NCBI GenBank assembly: GCA_023213315.1
Contig: JAKCPI010005171.1
Span: forward strand, 62,001-126,000
DNA: 64,000 nt
DNA from: Euborellia annulipes
Taxonomy: Eukaryota > Arthropoda > Insecta > Dermaptera > Anisolabididae
Direction: 5' to 3'
In this document: in pieces, positions 55,083 through 64,000 of the stretch
How positions within the stretch are numbered: position 1 is the first letter of the stretch
Layout of the letters: every line of letters begins with the position of its first letter
Translations under genes and position numbers: made by a program
Notes under the pieces: generated by a model
What the model saw: only the letters and a program-made list of their open reading frames with translations
What the model was told of the DNA's origin: nothing
Database searches by the model: none

Positions 55083-56107
55083 GGTTGTTCGGACATTAAA
55101 GCACTTATAAAGATTAAAAGCTAATTTTTTAATATGATATTAATCACTATCAAATAACTTACATATAAAATAAAATCTTGATTTCCAGATCTGACCCACG
55201 GTTATCTTGTAATTAATTTTTAAAAAATTGAAATTTAACATGTAGTCTATGGGAAATGTCGACGAAACGCACACATATCGAATTATATAGCCACCTCTGC
55301 AATAGATACAAAAACAAAAAACTTACATTTTATCAATTCACTAGCGAGAAATACATTAAACATAAAATCAAAAGTTTCTGCCAAAGGCTTTTAAAGATAT
55401 TGTAAGCCGGCGGGCCTGGCAAGAAGAAAGAACAACAGCCACCAAGATCATCATTGTTAAGCAACGCCAAGTGGTGCTGAAAATCGGGATAAGGTGGCCC
55501 CCGAAAAACAAGACCATTGAACGCCCGCCGGAAGCCATCGATACATGTATTAAATAAAATAATCAATAAATTTATAAAAGTCAAATGGCCTCTGGAGCCG
55601 AAATGACTTAAAAAAAAAAAAAAGATATTGTAACAAGAAAGTCAAAAAAATCGCGAAAATGACAGCCGGCCATATTAAAAAATAAGTTAGTCACACGACT
55701 CAGACCAGCCTGGCAACGTCGCATAACATAAGTGTCTTTTGTCGATGTCAATTACATTTTTTTTCCATTTAACGATATTTTTTCTCGCAAATCGTCCATT
55801 GTGTTTAAACTGATTTGCATTAAACATTGTAATATATTAAATAAAATAAAATTGAAGGCGTTTAAGATTTAAAATAGATAGTTGATGAATGCAATGTTGC
55901 CAGTTCTATATTACGTGAAATACTGCTCAAGTCAAAAGTCATTCATTTATTATTTTTGGTAATTAAATTATTAACTTAATACAATTATAAACTATGATAG
56001 GTCACGACTAAATTATAATAAGGAATTTTGGGATTCAAATTTTTAATTTTAATATTTAAAAAAAATTTAGATTGTATTATGACTTACGGGGTGTTATCCG
56101 AACAACT
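55083..56107. mobile_element. TTAA-type DNA transposon, non-autonomous
   Basis: TTAA flanks at 55079-55082 and 56108-56111 inside a SINE-B. Ends GGTTGTTCGGACA and TATCCGAACAACT are short TIRs (9 of 10 terminal bases). Length 1,025 bp including a nested 5S-like SINE. No transposase frame seen; piggyBac- or Kolobok-like mobilisation is possible. Confidence 0.75.
55406..55620 (+). mobile_element. Probable 5S-rRNA-derived SINE
   Basis: AAAGATATTGTAA at 55393-55405 and 55621-55633 is a perfect 13-bp TSD; poly-A ends it. The head (55406-55525) contains TTGTTAAGCAACGCCAAGTG, like the A-box region of 5S rRNA (GTTAAGCAACG), and ATCGGGATAAGGTGGCCCCCG, placed like the 5S intermediate and C boxes. The 3' part AAAGTCAAATGGCCTC-GGAGCCGAAATGACT resembles the SINE-B tail domain. 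The 5S identity rests on motif order and is diverged. Minus frame 55333-55584 is a shadow. Confidence 0.6.
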
Positions 56108-56167
56108 TTAAGACTTTGAAGATAATTAATTATAATATCTATTGGGGGTCCATGCAATTCTATTTAA

Positions 56168-57330
56168 AGATATTTTTTCGATGAGTAGTTACAAGATATT
56201 TGCATTATGACTTGAATGATAAATTGGAGCTTGAAAATTTGTTGCAAAAAAAATTTGTAGGTTAATGTCATTGGGGTGACAGCTCGTCATGGACGTTCCC
56301 CCTCCCGTTATTGGAGATTCAGGAGTCTTAATGGAGTGTGTGACAAATTCCTTAGAGTGTACAAAGAGAGAAGAAATTTTTCCTTATATACACAGTATGG
56401 AAAGACATTTTTTTTTTTCCGAACCGGCCAGCCATATTGGAGTGGAGCCATTTGGGTTCAAGTGCAAACATAGGATCGATGAAAGCCAAGAAGTTTAACG
56501 TTGTGTTAACATTTCCCAACACAAACCACAAGTATACATTCTTTTACTTCTAATAGTAAGTGGAAGTATTAGGCCTATGATTAGGAAAAATTTGAAATAT
56601 CTTCTCTAGAAAAAAGCTTTTATTTTAACCATTCATTGAAGATGGAGGATGAAATTTTATAAATTTCTTGTCCTAGGAGATTCAATCAAATTTGTCCGCA
56701 GGAGGCGGTAATAATTAAGTGATTTGTCTTCAGCAATTATCCGTTTGTTGAGTAGGAAGAAGTGGGATTTATTAAAAAACAAAAACAAGAATAAATGATT
56801 TTTAACGAGTTACGTTTCGTAGCATGAATTTTAATTTCAAATATTTTTCGTGTGAAAACAAAAATGAAATTATGTAGCCTATATACGTAAAAGCGACTTT
56901 CATTTTTCGAAATGTCTTGAAATAGTTTTTGACATTTATGTCCAGTAGCGTAGCCAGGATTTCTGCTCGGGGGGGGGGGGGCAAAAGTTTTATGACACCC
57001 CCCCCCCTTCTCCAAGAAACTTAAAGTGGAGAAATTTTTTTTTAGATAATATAATAATAATAATTATAAATAAAAAACAAATAAAAAAATTTTTTTTTTT
57101 TCTTGAAATAAAAAATAATTTTAATACAAAATTCGTAAATATTAGAGATTTTTTCAATTATTTATAGGTTTTTTGTTAGATTTTAGAATTTATGAGAGTT
57201 AATAAAATAATTATTAAAAAAAAAAAATCATTAGGGAAAACAATAGGTATTTTTTTTGTTTTGGAGAAGGCTTTGGGGGGGGGGGGGGGCCCGGCCCCCA
57301 AAAATTTATATTTAATTTTATTTGTTGATT
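56168..57330. other. No gene recognised
   Basis: Overlapping open frames at 56276-56498 (+) and 56737-57015 (-) show no domain. A hAT-type left end CAGTAGCGTAGCCAGG lies at 56943-56958, followed by poly-G/poly-C. Confidence 0.4.
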
Positions 57331-57607
57331 TTTTTTTTTTTTTTTTTATTTAAAAACATTTACACTTTTTTCTCATTCACACTCACACTCACACACGCAT
57401 TCACACAGTCTTTTCGGCAACTTAGGCCATTTAAGACTTTAAACGATATCCGTTATTTATAATTATACATATTGGGGTCCAGGCATTCTTATATAAGTCA
57501 TTTGGTATCCAAATGCCTTATATAAAATCATCGGACTGCCTGGGGTCCGGGGGCGACGTTTGGTATATGAGGTTAGCACGCTAACCTCTACACCAAGCCC
57601 CGAGGGC
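57331..57607 (-). mobile_element. SINE-B with 9-bp TSD
   Basis: TTGTTGATT at 57322-57330 and 57608-57616. Poly-T tail, tail domain, hairpin (CATTTGGTATCCAAATG), head intact except for GGGGGCGACG damage next to the B-box. Confidence 0.85.
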
Positions 57608-57612
57608 TTGTT

Positions 57613-57674
57613 GATTGTTGATTTTCTCAAAACTCGATGTTTGGTCTTTGACGCACCAATGCATAACAGGGTCC
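57613..57674 (+). mobile_element. M-family right-end fragment
   Basis: GATTGTTGATTTTCTCAAAA to CCAATGCATAACAGGGTCC, matching 2090-2148. Confidence 0.75.
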
Positions 57675-57675
57675 A

Positions 57676-59680
57676 TATATAATTCGCTAATGTCCATCTG
57701 GCTGTCACGCTCTATTAAGGCAACTTTCCGTTGGAATTTTGAAATGAAATTTTATATGCTTAAAGAGGACCTTCTAGGGATTATATGAAAATTATTTTCA
57801 TCCCGAAATTCCTATAACTTTTTGAGTTATTATTTCTTAAAGTTACGATTTCTCCCATTGGAAATGTATAGAGAAATATTTATGTATTCTTTTCATTTGT
57901 ATATTCCATGAATGTAAACAAATCCTCAAGCAGGCACTGAATTGGAATGGAATAATAATAATTTTCTTTTCCGTAGAGGTTAGCGTGCTAACCTCGTATC
58001 CCAAACGTCGCGGGTTCGGACCCCAGGCAGTCCAATGATTTTATTTAAGCTATTTGGATACCAAATGGCTTAAATAAGAATGCCTGGACCCCTAAAATGT
58101 ATATTAATCTCTATAACGGATATTGTAAAAGTCTTAAATGGCCTAAGTTACCGAAAAGACTGTGTGAGTGTGAATGAGAAAAAAAAGAAAAAAAAATTCT
58201 CGAGCAGGAACTGGATTGGAGTAGTAATAATAAAAAGAAGGGGAGGAGGAGAGAAGAAACGTAACAATCGAGATTAATTTTTTTGAGATCCAATCCTAAA
58301 TTAACAGGACTCTTCGTAGTGGTATCAATTAATTTTTTTTTAATTCTGGCCGCACCGCCCATTTTGGAGGGCCCGAGCCAGCAGGCGGAGGTCTGGGAGG
58401 GGAAGCCCCCCTAGCAAGGCGCAAAGCCAGCCGAAGGTGGGTGGCGCTTCCAGAATTTAAAAAAGAAATTAATCTCAATTGTTACGTTTCTTCTCTCCTC
58501 CCTTCCCTTCATTTTTGACGTCATACAATATTCTATTTTTAGATACAATTTAATTTCAATTTTAAATCCAGGACATTGAAATTAATATTTTTAATTATAA
58601 AATTATCAAGTTTATCTTTCCAATCTATTTATTTATTTATTTATTATTATTATAGAATCAATGAATTGGATTTTTTTGATGATGACAAATTGAGAGAGAA
58701 CAAAAATAAAACCTGTCCGGTGTGAGAGGATTTTCAAATAAATAAATATATGGAAAGTGACTTGAAGAACTATTGCTATTTTATTGCAATTTATACTAAC
58801 AAGTTAAATAGTTTAGAAAGTGAAGCGAGACCTCGATCTCTACTAGGAATTTGAATATTACTAGCAGCGGCGCCCGCTTTCGGCGAGCTTTGCCCCTAGC
58901 CGGAGGGCTTCATCACCCCTCAGCTGGCTCGGGCCCGCCTATGGCGGTCCCTCGCCTTTTCTTAATTATGAAAAGAATTTTTTTTTTCTAAAAAAAACAC
59001 ACTTTCCCACACACACTCACATTCACAGTCTTTTCGTCAACTTAGGCCATTTAAGACTTTTACGATAACCGTTATTATTTATAATAATTGGCCAGGAGGC
59101 AAGCCCACTAGGCTTGGACCATTATAAAATATTTAAAGGGAATTTCAAGAAAATTGGAAAAAACTAAAAAAGTACACCAGTAAAGTACTAGTACTCGAAC
59201 TTTCCCGAAGATGACACCTAGCGCAATTTGTTTTCTATACCGGAAATAGGGAATATTTAAAATTTGAAAGAAAGGCATTGGGTATCCAAATGGCTTAAAT
59301 AAAATCATCGGACTGCCTGGAATCCGAACCCGCGACCCTTGGTATATATAGAATGATGAAAAGAAAATTATTATTACTATTCCTATCCAGTGCCTGCTTG
59401 AGGATTTGTATATATTCACAGAATATATAAATGCAAATAATACCGGTACATGAATGCAAAGAATACATAAGCTTAAATATTTCTCAATAAATTTCCTATG
59501 GGAGAAATCGTAACTTTAGGGATTAATAACTCAAAAAGTTATAGAGATTTCAGGATGAAAAAAATTTTCCTGTAATCCCTAAAAGATCCTCTTTAATCAT
59601 AAAAAAATTTGGTTTCAAACGGGAAGTTGTCCAAATAGAGCGTGACAGACAGATGGACATTAACGAATTATTTAAATAGA
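57676..59680. repeat. Long interrupted inverted repeat
   Basis: 57676-57960 pairs with 59380-59680 (AATGTCCATCTG-CTGTCACGCTCTA; TTTTGAGTTATTA; ATTTCTCCCAT). SINE-C-type scraps CCTCAAGCAGGCACTG-ATTGG with AATAAT tails occur in both arms. A second pair 58233-58280/58461-58513 (GAAGAAACGTAACAAT) sits inside, around GC-rich 58345-58455. Confidence 0.65.
57972..58190 (+). mobile_element. SINE-B copy in palindromic region
   Basis: GTAGAGGTTAGCGTGC, CGGGTTCGGACCCCAGG, hairpin, CTAAGTTACCGAAAAGAC tail. Further minus-strand scraps of the family lie at 58995-59080 and 59276-59347. Confidence 0.75.
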
Positions 59681-60133
59681 TTTATTAAAAGACACTTAAT
59701 GTTTGACACACATAGAATCAGAAAGCATCTTCAAATTTTCCTTTTTTTTTTTGCTTTGTCAGGCGGGAGGGTTAGTGTATTTTTTATTTGGTAGAAAAGA
59801 TCTTAAATTGAATTAAACTCTCGCTTAGTTAATTTTCATTGAAATATAAATTGAATTTTACGTTTAAAAAAAAAAAAAAAATAATAATAAAATCTAATAG
59901 TCCATCTCTCTCTCTTTGGTTGAAACAAAAATATATTTGTTGTTGTTGTTCTTTAAAGTAGCCCTTTTGCGTGTAGGTCAGAAGGTTCTCTTTAAATATT
60001 GACAGATTTTTTTTTTATTATTATTAAAGAAATAAACTGGTATGACCATCCCTCTGAACAGGGGCCAAGAGGAGAGTTTGGATTTAAAAAAAGTCAATTT
60101 CTCTTATCTTTTTCTCTATCCATGTAAATGTCA
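59681..60133. other. No gene recognised
   Basis: AT-rich sequence with poly-A, TTG repeats (59936-59952) and a short CT run. Confidence 0.4.
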
Positions 60134-60811
60134 AAAATCTGGTGTGACTGGCGCACAGCACACAACTTTCTCTTACCTTCGGTAATCGAAAGTTGTGTAC
60201 TGTGCTTGTCACACCAGATTTTTTGTGTCGACATATATTTAGTTCCCGACAGTACGGAACATTTGAATTCAGATGTAAAATTTATAAGTATGCGAAAATA
60301 TTTATATTTTGTAACCAAGGCAACCATTTCTCCTATCTTTCCTATGAAACACAAGAGTAAAGTGTGCTTCAAACAATTTTGAGGGCGAAACGAGAATATA
60401 CATTTGAAAGAGCATCTAAAAAATAATTGATTTTTGAATTTTAATCAAAATCGTTAGAGCGAATTTTGAGAAAATCGAAAAAAACTGAAAAAGTACATCA
60501 GTAAAGTACTAGTACTCTTTGGCCGATTTTGATTAAAAGCTTATTTTTCCGGTCCCGGGGGGTGTTTAACTTAAATATAAAATTTCAGCCTCATAGCTCA
60601 ATTCCTTCATGCTTAAAAGTGAACACAGACACACACACACACCCACCCACCCACCCACCCACAGACAGACCATGTCGCGAAAACCACTTTTTTGGATTCA
60701 GGGGACCTCAAAACGTGAAGATCCATCAAAATCTCGACATCGAATTTTTGACATGAAACCAATACTTTCTCTCTATATATATATTACATATATACATAGG
60801 TAAGAGAAAGT
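60134..60811 (-). mobile_element. HN element, full length
   Basis: Nearly base-identical to 6528-7205, including TACGGAACATTTGAATTC and GAGGGCGAAACGAG, with a different ACACACCCACCC microsatellite. The match to a copy 53 kb away shows recent amplification or conversion. Confidence 0.85.
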
Positions 60812-60815
60812 AAAA

Positions 60816-61072
60816 CGTGAGCAAAGAAAAAACACAAGTATACTCACTGAACGAAAAAAATGGACCTCTTGTTCTTGTAGAAGTATAAATAAAGATATCA
60901 GATTCAAAAAAATATTTTTTTTAATAATATATAATAAAGTTAGTGCCCGTGAACCTATGCTCAGAGAGGATACATTAGCTTCTCGTGGATAGGGTTCGCT
61001 TTTTAATTCAATTGAAATCCATTTTTTTTGACCAGTGAGTGTACTTGTGTTTTTTCTTTGCTCACGTTTTTG
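60816..61072. repeat. Fold-back, 35-bp arms
   Basis: GTGAGCAAAGAAAAAACACA at 60816 is inverted at 61035-61068 (TGTGTTTTTTCTTTGCTCAC); ATACTCACTG/CAGTGAGTGT also pair. It directly follows HN. Confidence 0.75.
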
Positions 61073-61435
61073 TTCATAATTTCGTTAATAATTAACAGAT
61101 TTTTACGAATGAATGATTTTTAGAAAGCCAAAGAACTATAGAATATCGTAAATATATGTTTTTTTCATTCAGGGATATCTAAAATTGTATTAGGGGTGAC
61201 CAAAGCAAAAAAAATCTCTAAAATTTCGATTTTTTAAAACTTTTAGTCGTTTGCGGCACGTCTAAATGACCTCCGATTGGGATGAAACTTAAAATTTATA
61301 TGTATTATAACTATCTGCATATTTTTACGGGGTGCGGCGTTAAAAATAATGTGAACATTCTAAATAAAAGCCGTTTTAGAGCCCATTTTCAATCAAAATC
61401 TATTTTGCTCTATATCTCTAAAACTGTGCCTGATG
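61068..61435 (+). repeat. Interspersed repeat E, copy 2
   Basis: Uninterrupted version of 28972-31335, showing the site where the LINE entered copy 1. Confidence 0.7.
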
Positions 61436-61654
61436 GAAAAATTCTAACCACATATCTGAATTCAGAATGAAAAATCGTACTAGGTTCACTTATCAGATTT
61501 CTTGTGAAAAAAACTTTGTCGACTAGTGATATTATTTGAAATTTCTACTGGGTTCACTTTTTAGAATCCCTAAGCAGTCTACTCTATTCCTTTTGAACAT
61601 TGGCGTCATTTCAACTTTTTCTGGGGGGAGGGGAGGGGGCGGAAACATTTTTTT

Positions 61655-61879
61655 TACACTTTTTTTCTCATTCACACAATCTTTTCGTCAACTTAGGCCA
61701 TATAAGACTTTGACGATAACCGTTATATAATATAATATCTAATGGGGGGGCCAGGCATTTTTATTTAAGCCATTTGGATCCAAATGGCTTAAATAAAATC
61801 ATCAGACTGCCTGGGGTCCGAACCCGAGACGTTCGGTATAGAAGGTAGGCACGCTACCAACTACTCCAAGCCCGGGGGC
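61655..61879 (-). mobile_element. SINE-B copy
   Basis: CACTTTTTTTCTCATTCACAC tail, TTTTCGTCAACTTAGGCCAT, hairpin GCCATTTGGATCCAAATGGC, head ending CCAAGCCCGGGGGC. Confidence 0.75.
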
Positions 61880-61995
61880 TACTCAAATTTGGCTAAAAGT
61901 TATTAAGTTAAATTAATTGTTTAATTTTGTACAGTTTGTATACTACGCCACTGCTTTTGAAGCATGCATCACTTTCTTTAGATCTCTTCCATACC

Positions 61996-62970
61996 CAGGT
62001 AGAAATTGCCAATGCTGACAATTGGCTGAATCTTGGGCCAGTTGTCATTTGCCAAGCCTTGGGTAGTGACCATTGGGCCGAGTCTGGTCCGAGGCTTGGC
62101 TCAATTATTAAACCGAGCTTTGGGAAGTCACCAATGGACCAAGCCTGGCCCAATGGTTAACCGTATCACGGGCAAAGCTTAAAAAAGAATCATATCATTA
62201 TAACAACCGTATACAAGAGCGTAAAGGCATTGAACAAATGAGTTGAAAATGATGATCTCTAGGAACAATTTTTTTTCCTCCCTGGTTTTTTGTTCCCCCG
62301 ATGCCTAGATGGACCGTGGATTTTTCTTTTCTAAATACATGAGCCAACCTTGGTTTTTTTGTAGTCCGAAAGTTGGTGACAAAAATGGACAAGAGTTTTC
62401 TGAAGGCTAATATTTTCAGAATAGGTTGCAGTTTAGTGATGGAAAGTGAACGGTTCAGGAGATATAGAGGGGTAAAATTTGTAATTCTAACCATGGTTGT
62501 CATGGTACCAAGATATAAATATTTCCTGATAACCAGTGTCTCCTTTCATAGTATTACAAATTTTACCCCTCTATATCTCCTGAACCGTTCACTTTAGCGA
62601 GATTATGTACTAGACTATTTTTGTTTGTAATTTAATTTCAATTATTTTTCTATAGATGAATATTTGCGGAAAACTGCATAGTTTTCGAGATATTTGCGAA
62701 AAACCATCTTCCCGCAACTTTACCGGCTTATTCCAGCTAAACGCCCCGGTACTGGAAGTGCTGACTCTAGAGTATCTTTTCATTACTAATATGCAACCTA
62801 TTCTGAGGATATCAGAAAACTCTTGCCCATTTTTGTCGCCAGCTCTCGGACTATTGGGCTAACTCGGGTTTTTTATTTCCCTGGCAACATTGCTATCATC
62901 CAAGGCTTGAGCCTCGCCCATTGTTTAACCAAGGCTTGCCCCAAGTCTCACCCAATACTGGTCAAACAAA
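61996..62970. mobile_element. CCCAGGTAGAAATT-ended element, second member
   Basis: ACCCAGGTAGAAATTGCC opens it. The left part is made of degenerate TTGGGCC/CCAAGCCTTGGG motifs (62010-62160), echoed at 62898-62960 (CCAAGGCTTG, GCCCCAAG). Inner arms 62445-62486 and 62553-62595 (GTGAACGGTTCAGGAGATAT) pair; flanking 62345-62440 and 62785-62880 pair more weakly. The matching right terminus was not found. Minus frame 62198-62503 follows the palindrome. Confidence 0.5.
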
Positions 62971-63410
62971 TAGTAAGTAAATTTATTTATTTTAAATTAA
63001 AAAAAAAAAAAAAATACTGTAGATTAACTTACAATTTGCTTGTGTTTTTTGTACCATTTCATTCAATAATTTGTGTAGAAAAATATATTATGAAAATTTT
63101 TCTCTTTTTTTATTCCCCAATGAGGGCCTAGAAATACTTCACTTATTAAAATGTCTATATCCATCTCCGATCAGAGCGTCGATAAGAGCAGAGAAAATGA
63201 ATCGGGATCAAAGAACGATTCTCAGCGCAGCTCCAATATAAACAGCTCTATTCAAAAGCATGTTTCTATTTTCTTTGCTATGCTCTTATCTACGCTCCAA
63301 CATAATCGCACCCTTATTATTATTATTATTATTATTATGGACCTAAGGCACTTTGAACTGCGACCATTAGTTGATCTTTTGTTCTATCCTTTGTTGTCCA
63401 ATATCTGTCC
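62971..63410. other. No gene recognised
   Basis: AT-rich sequence. The 87-residue frame 63151-63414 (+) has no domain; ATT repeats lie at 63313-63338. Confidence 0.4.
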
Positions 63411-63824
63411 TTAGAATAGACCCGTCCCTTTTACCAGGGCCAGTATATTCTTTGGAGAGGCTTTTGATATTTCCTCAGGTTTTGTTTCAGCCCTTTCGAA
63501 AATTAGCCTTCTTTGACGGGTTAGTGCAATACATTCGCACATGATGTGTTCCGCCGTTTCTTTTGTCAGATTGCAGAGGCGACATATATCGTCATCCGCT
63601 CTGCCCATCTTCATTAGATGATATTTTAAAGGACAGTGTCCTGTTAGAAGACCGCTTATCAGTCTTAGTTCATTTCTGTTTAGAGCGATAAGTCTCGCAC
63701 CCTTAGGCAGTAGGCGGATGGCACCTTTCATTCTGATTCGTAACAGAATCTTCCAATTATTCTGCGAAATATTACGACTGGGCCAACCTAAACCAAGACT
63801 AATGTAATCTCACCCTTCTAGGAC

Positions 63825-63826
<2 letters not shown>
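63411..63826 (-). pseudogene. LINE RNase H/zinc-knuckle tail fragment
   Basis: Minus strand. From the ATG at 63731 the frame runs 106 residues: LRLISGLLTGHCPLKYHLMK, then CRLCNLTKETAEHIMCEC and SPKNILALVKGTGLF. The C50-C53-H62-C67 knuckle and the LTGHCPL-HL segment are typical of the C-terminal end of R1/I/Jockey-like LINE proteins after RNase H. Similarity continues upstream of the ATG (ISLGLGWPSRNISQNNWKIL) to an in-frame TGA at 63812-63810 and an EG residue pair, so the ATG is internal. The 5' edge meets an A-tract (minus strand). A broken LINE tail, not a host gene. Confidence 0.75.

Positions 63827-63857
<31 letters not shown>
63827..63857 (-). repeat. A-tract (minus strand)
   Basis: About 31 T on the plus strand, directly at the 5' edge of the LINE fragment. 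It could be the poly-A of another retroposon into or next to which the fragment is joined. No gene is seen from here to 64000. Confidence 0.8.
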
Positions 63858-63858
<1 letters not shown>

Positions 63859-64000
63859 AGTAATCGTAGAGCAACAAACACATCTAGATAGAAAAACTTT
63901 TAATATGATAAGTTTAAAAAAAAAAGAAATATTTTTCTTCTTTTTCTTTCAAATTCGTAATAATACAAGCCACTGTTTGTTGGACACCTTAGAGAAAAGG

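Larger units (their letters stand above)
55005..56167 (-). mobile_element. SINE-B split by a TTAA element
   Basis: 55005-55078 (CTCATTCACACTCACACAC, TTTTCGGCAACTCAGGCCA) continues at 56108-56167 (TTAAGACTTTGAAGATAA, ATTGGGGGTCCATGCAATTC). The head is missing. Confidence 0.75.

Noticed and set aside
61927..62160. 77-residue frames on both strands
   Set aside because: They arise from the self-complementary CCAAG/CTTGG repeats in the CCCAGGTAGAAATT element.
1..64000. A multi-gene defence or biosynthetic system
   Set aside because: No intact protein-coding gene, operon or gene cluster was found on either strand; the content is repeats and transposon remnants.

Overview
This is repeat-dense, AT-rich nuclear DNA from a eukaryote, very probably an invertebrate animal. 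Supporting signs are several tRNA- and 5S-like-headed SINEs with poly-A or AAT tails and target-site duplications (TSDs), LINE 3' ends, a P-like transposon with a THAP exon and splice donor, hAT, TTAA-type and pogo-type DNA elements, and microsatellites. There are no operons or ribosome-binding sites and no intact cellular gene. The species cannot be named from the sequence alone. Nearly all open frames are chance frames inside repeats. The only real protein remnants are four non-LTR reverse-transcriptase (RT) or RNase H tails (7.8-8.1 kb, 30.8-31.1 kb, 51.3-51.6 kb and 63.4-63.8 kb) and one THAP exon (31.9-32.1 kb).

The dominant repeat, called HN here, is a non-autonomous element of about 680 bp present in more than 20 whole or partial copies. 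One end is an AT hairpin starting ACTTTCTCTTACC. The other end is a long hairpin ending CACACCAGATTTT, which holds the inverted copy GGTAAGAGAAAGT. A CA-rich microsatellite lies between them. This layout resembles HINE/DINE-type (Helentron-associated) elements. Copies near 6.5, 8.1, 14.3, 33.2 and 60.1 kb are nearly identical and look young.

Other families, in order. D is a TTAA-flanked DNA element of about 610-640 bp with six copies. SINE-B is a tRNA-headed SINE with a hairpin and poly-A tail, in more than 15 copies. SINE-C is a long SINE of about 550 bp with an AAT tail. F is a 1.7-kb element at 20.3 and 39.3 kb that carries 5 or 6 tandem 99-bp units. M is an inverted-repeat element with 4-bp TSDs at 1.9, 51.3 and 57.6 kb. 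Several fold-back elements carry hammerhead-ribozyme-like motifs in their arms and have 9-15 bp TSDs. Four small hAT-type elements have exact or 7-of-8 8-bp TSDs, and a fifth is nested in the P-like element. A TTAA-type element at 55.1 kb holds a 5S-like SINE.

Nesting gives relative ages. D was hit by HN at 26.1 kb, by a fold-back at 3.9 kb and by SINE-B at 44.9 kb. HN was hit by fold-backs (17.0 and 24.4 kb) and SINEs (15.4, 24.0 and 43.0 kb). A P-like element was hit by a hAT at 32.3 kb. A LINE tail was hit by a repeat-cored inverted-repeat element at 29.3 kb. The most notable points are an apparent excision footprint at 44.85 kb that matches the fold-back at 3.9 kb, the P-like THAP element, the shared 3' domain of the tRNA- and 5S-headed SINEs, and the recurrent hammerhead-like cores. 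Boundaries marked by TSDs are accurate to a few bases; the others are approximate.
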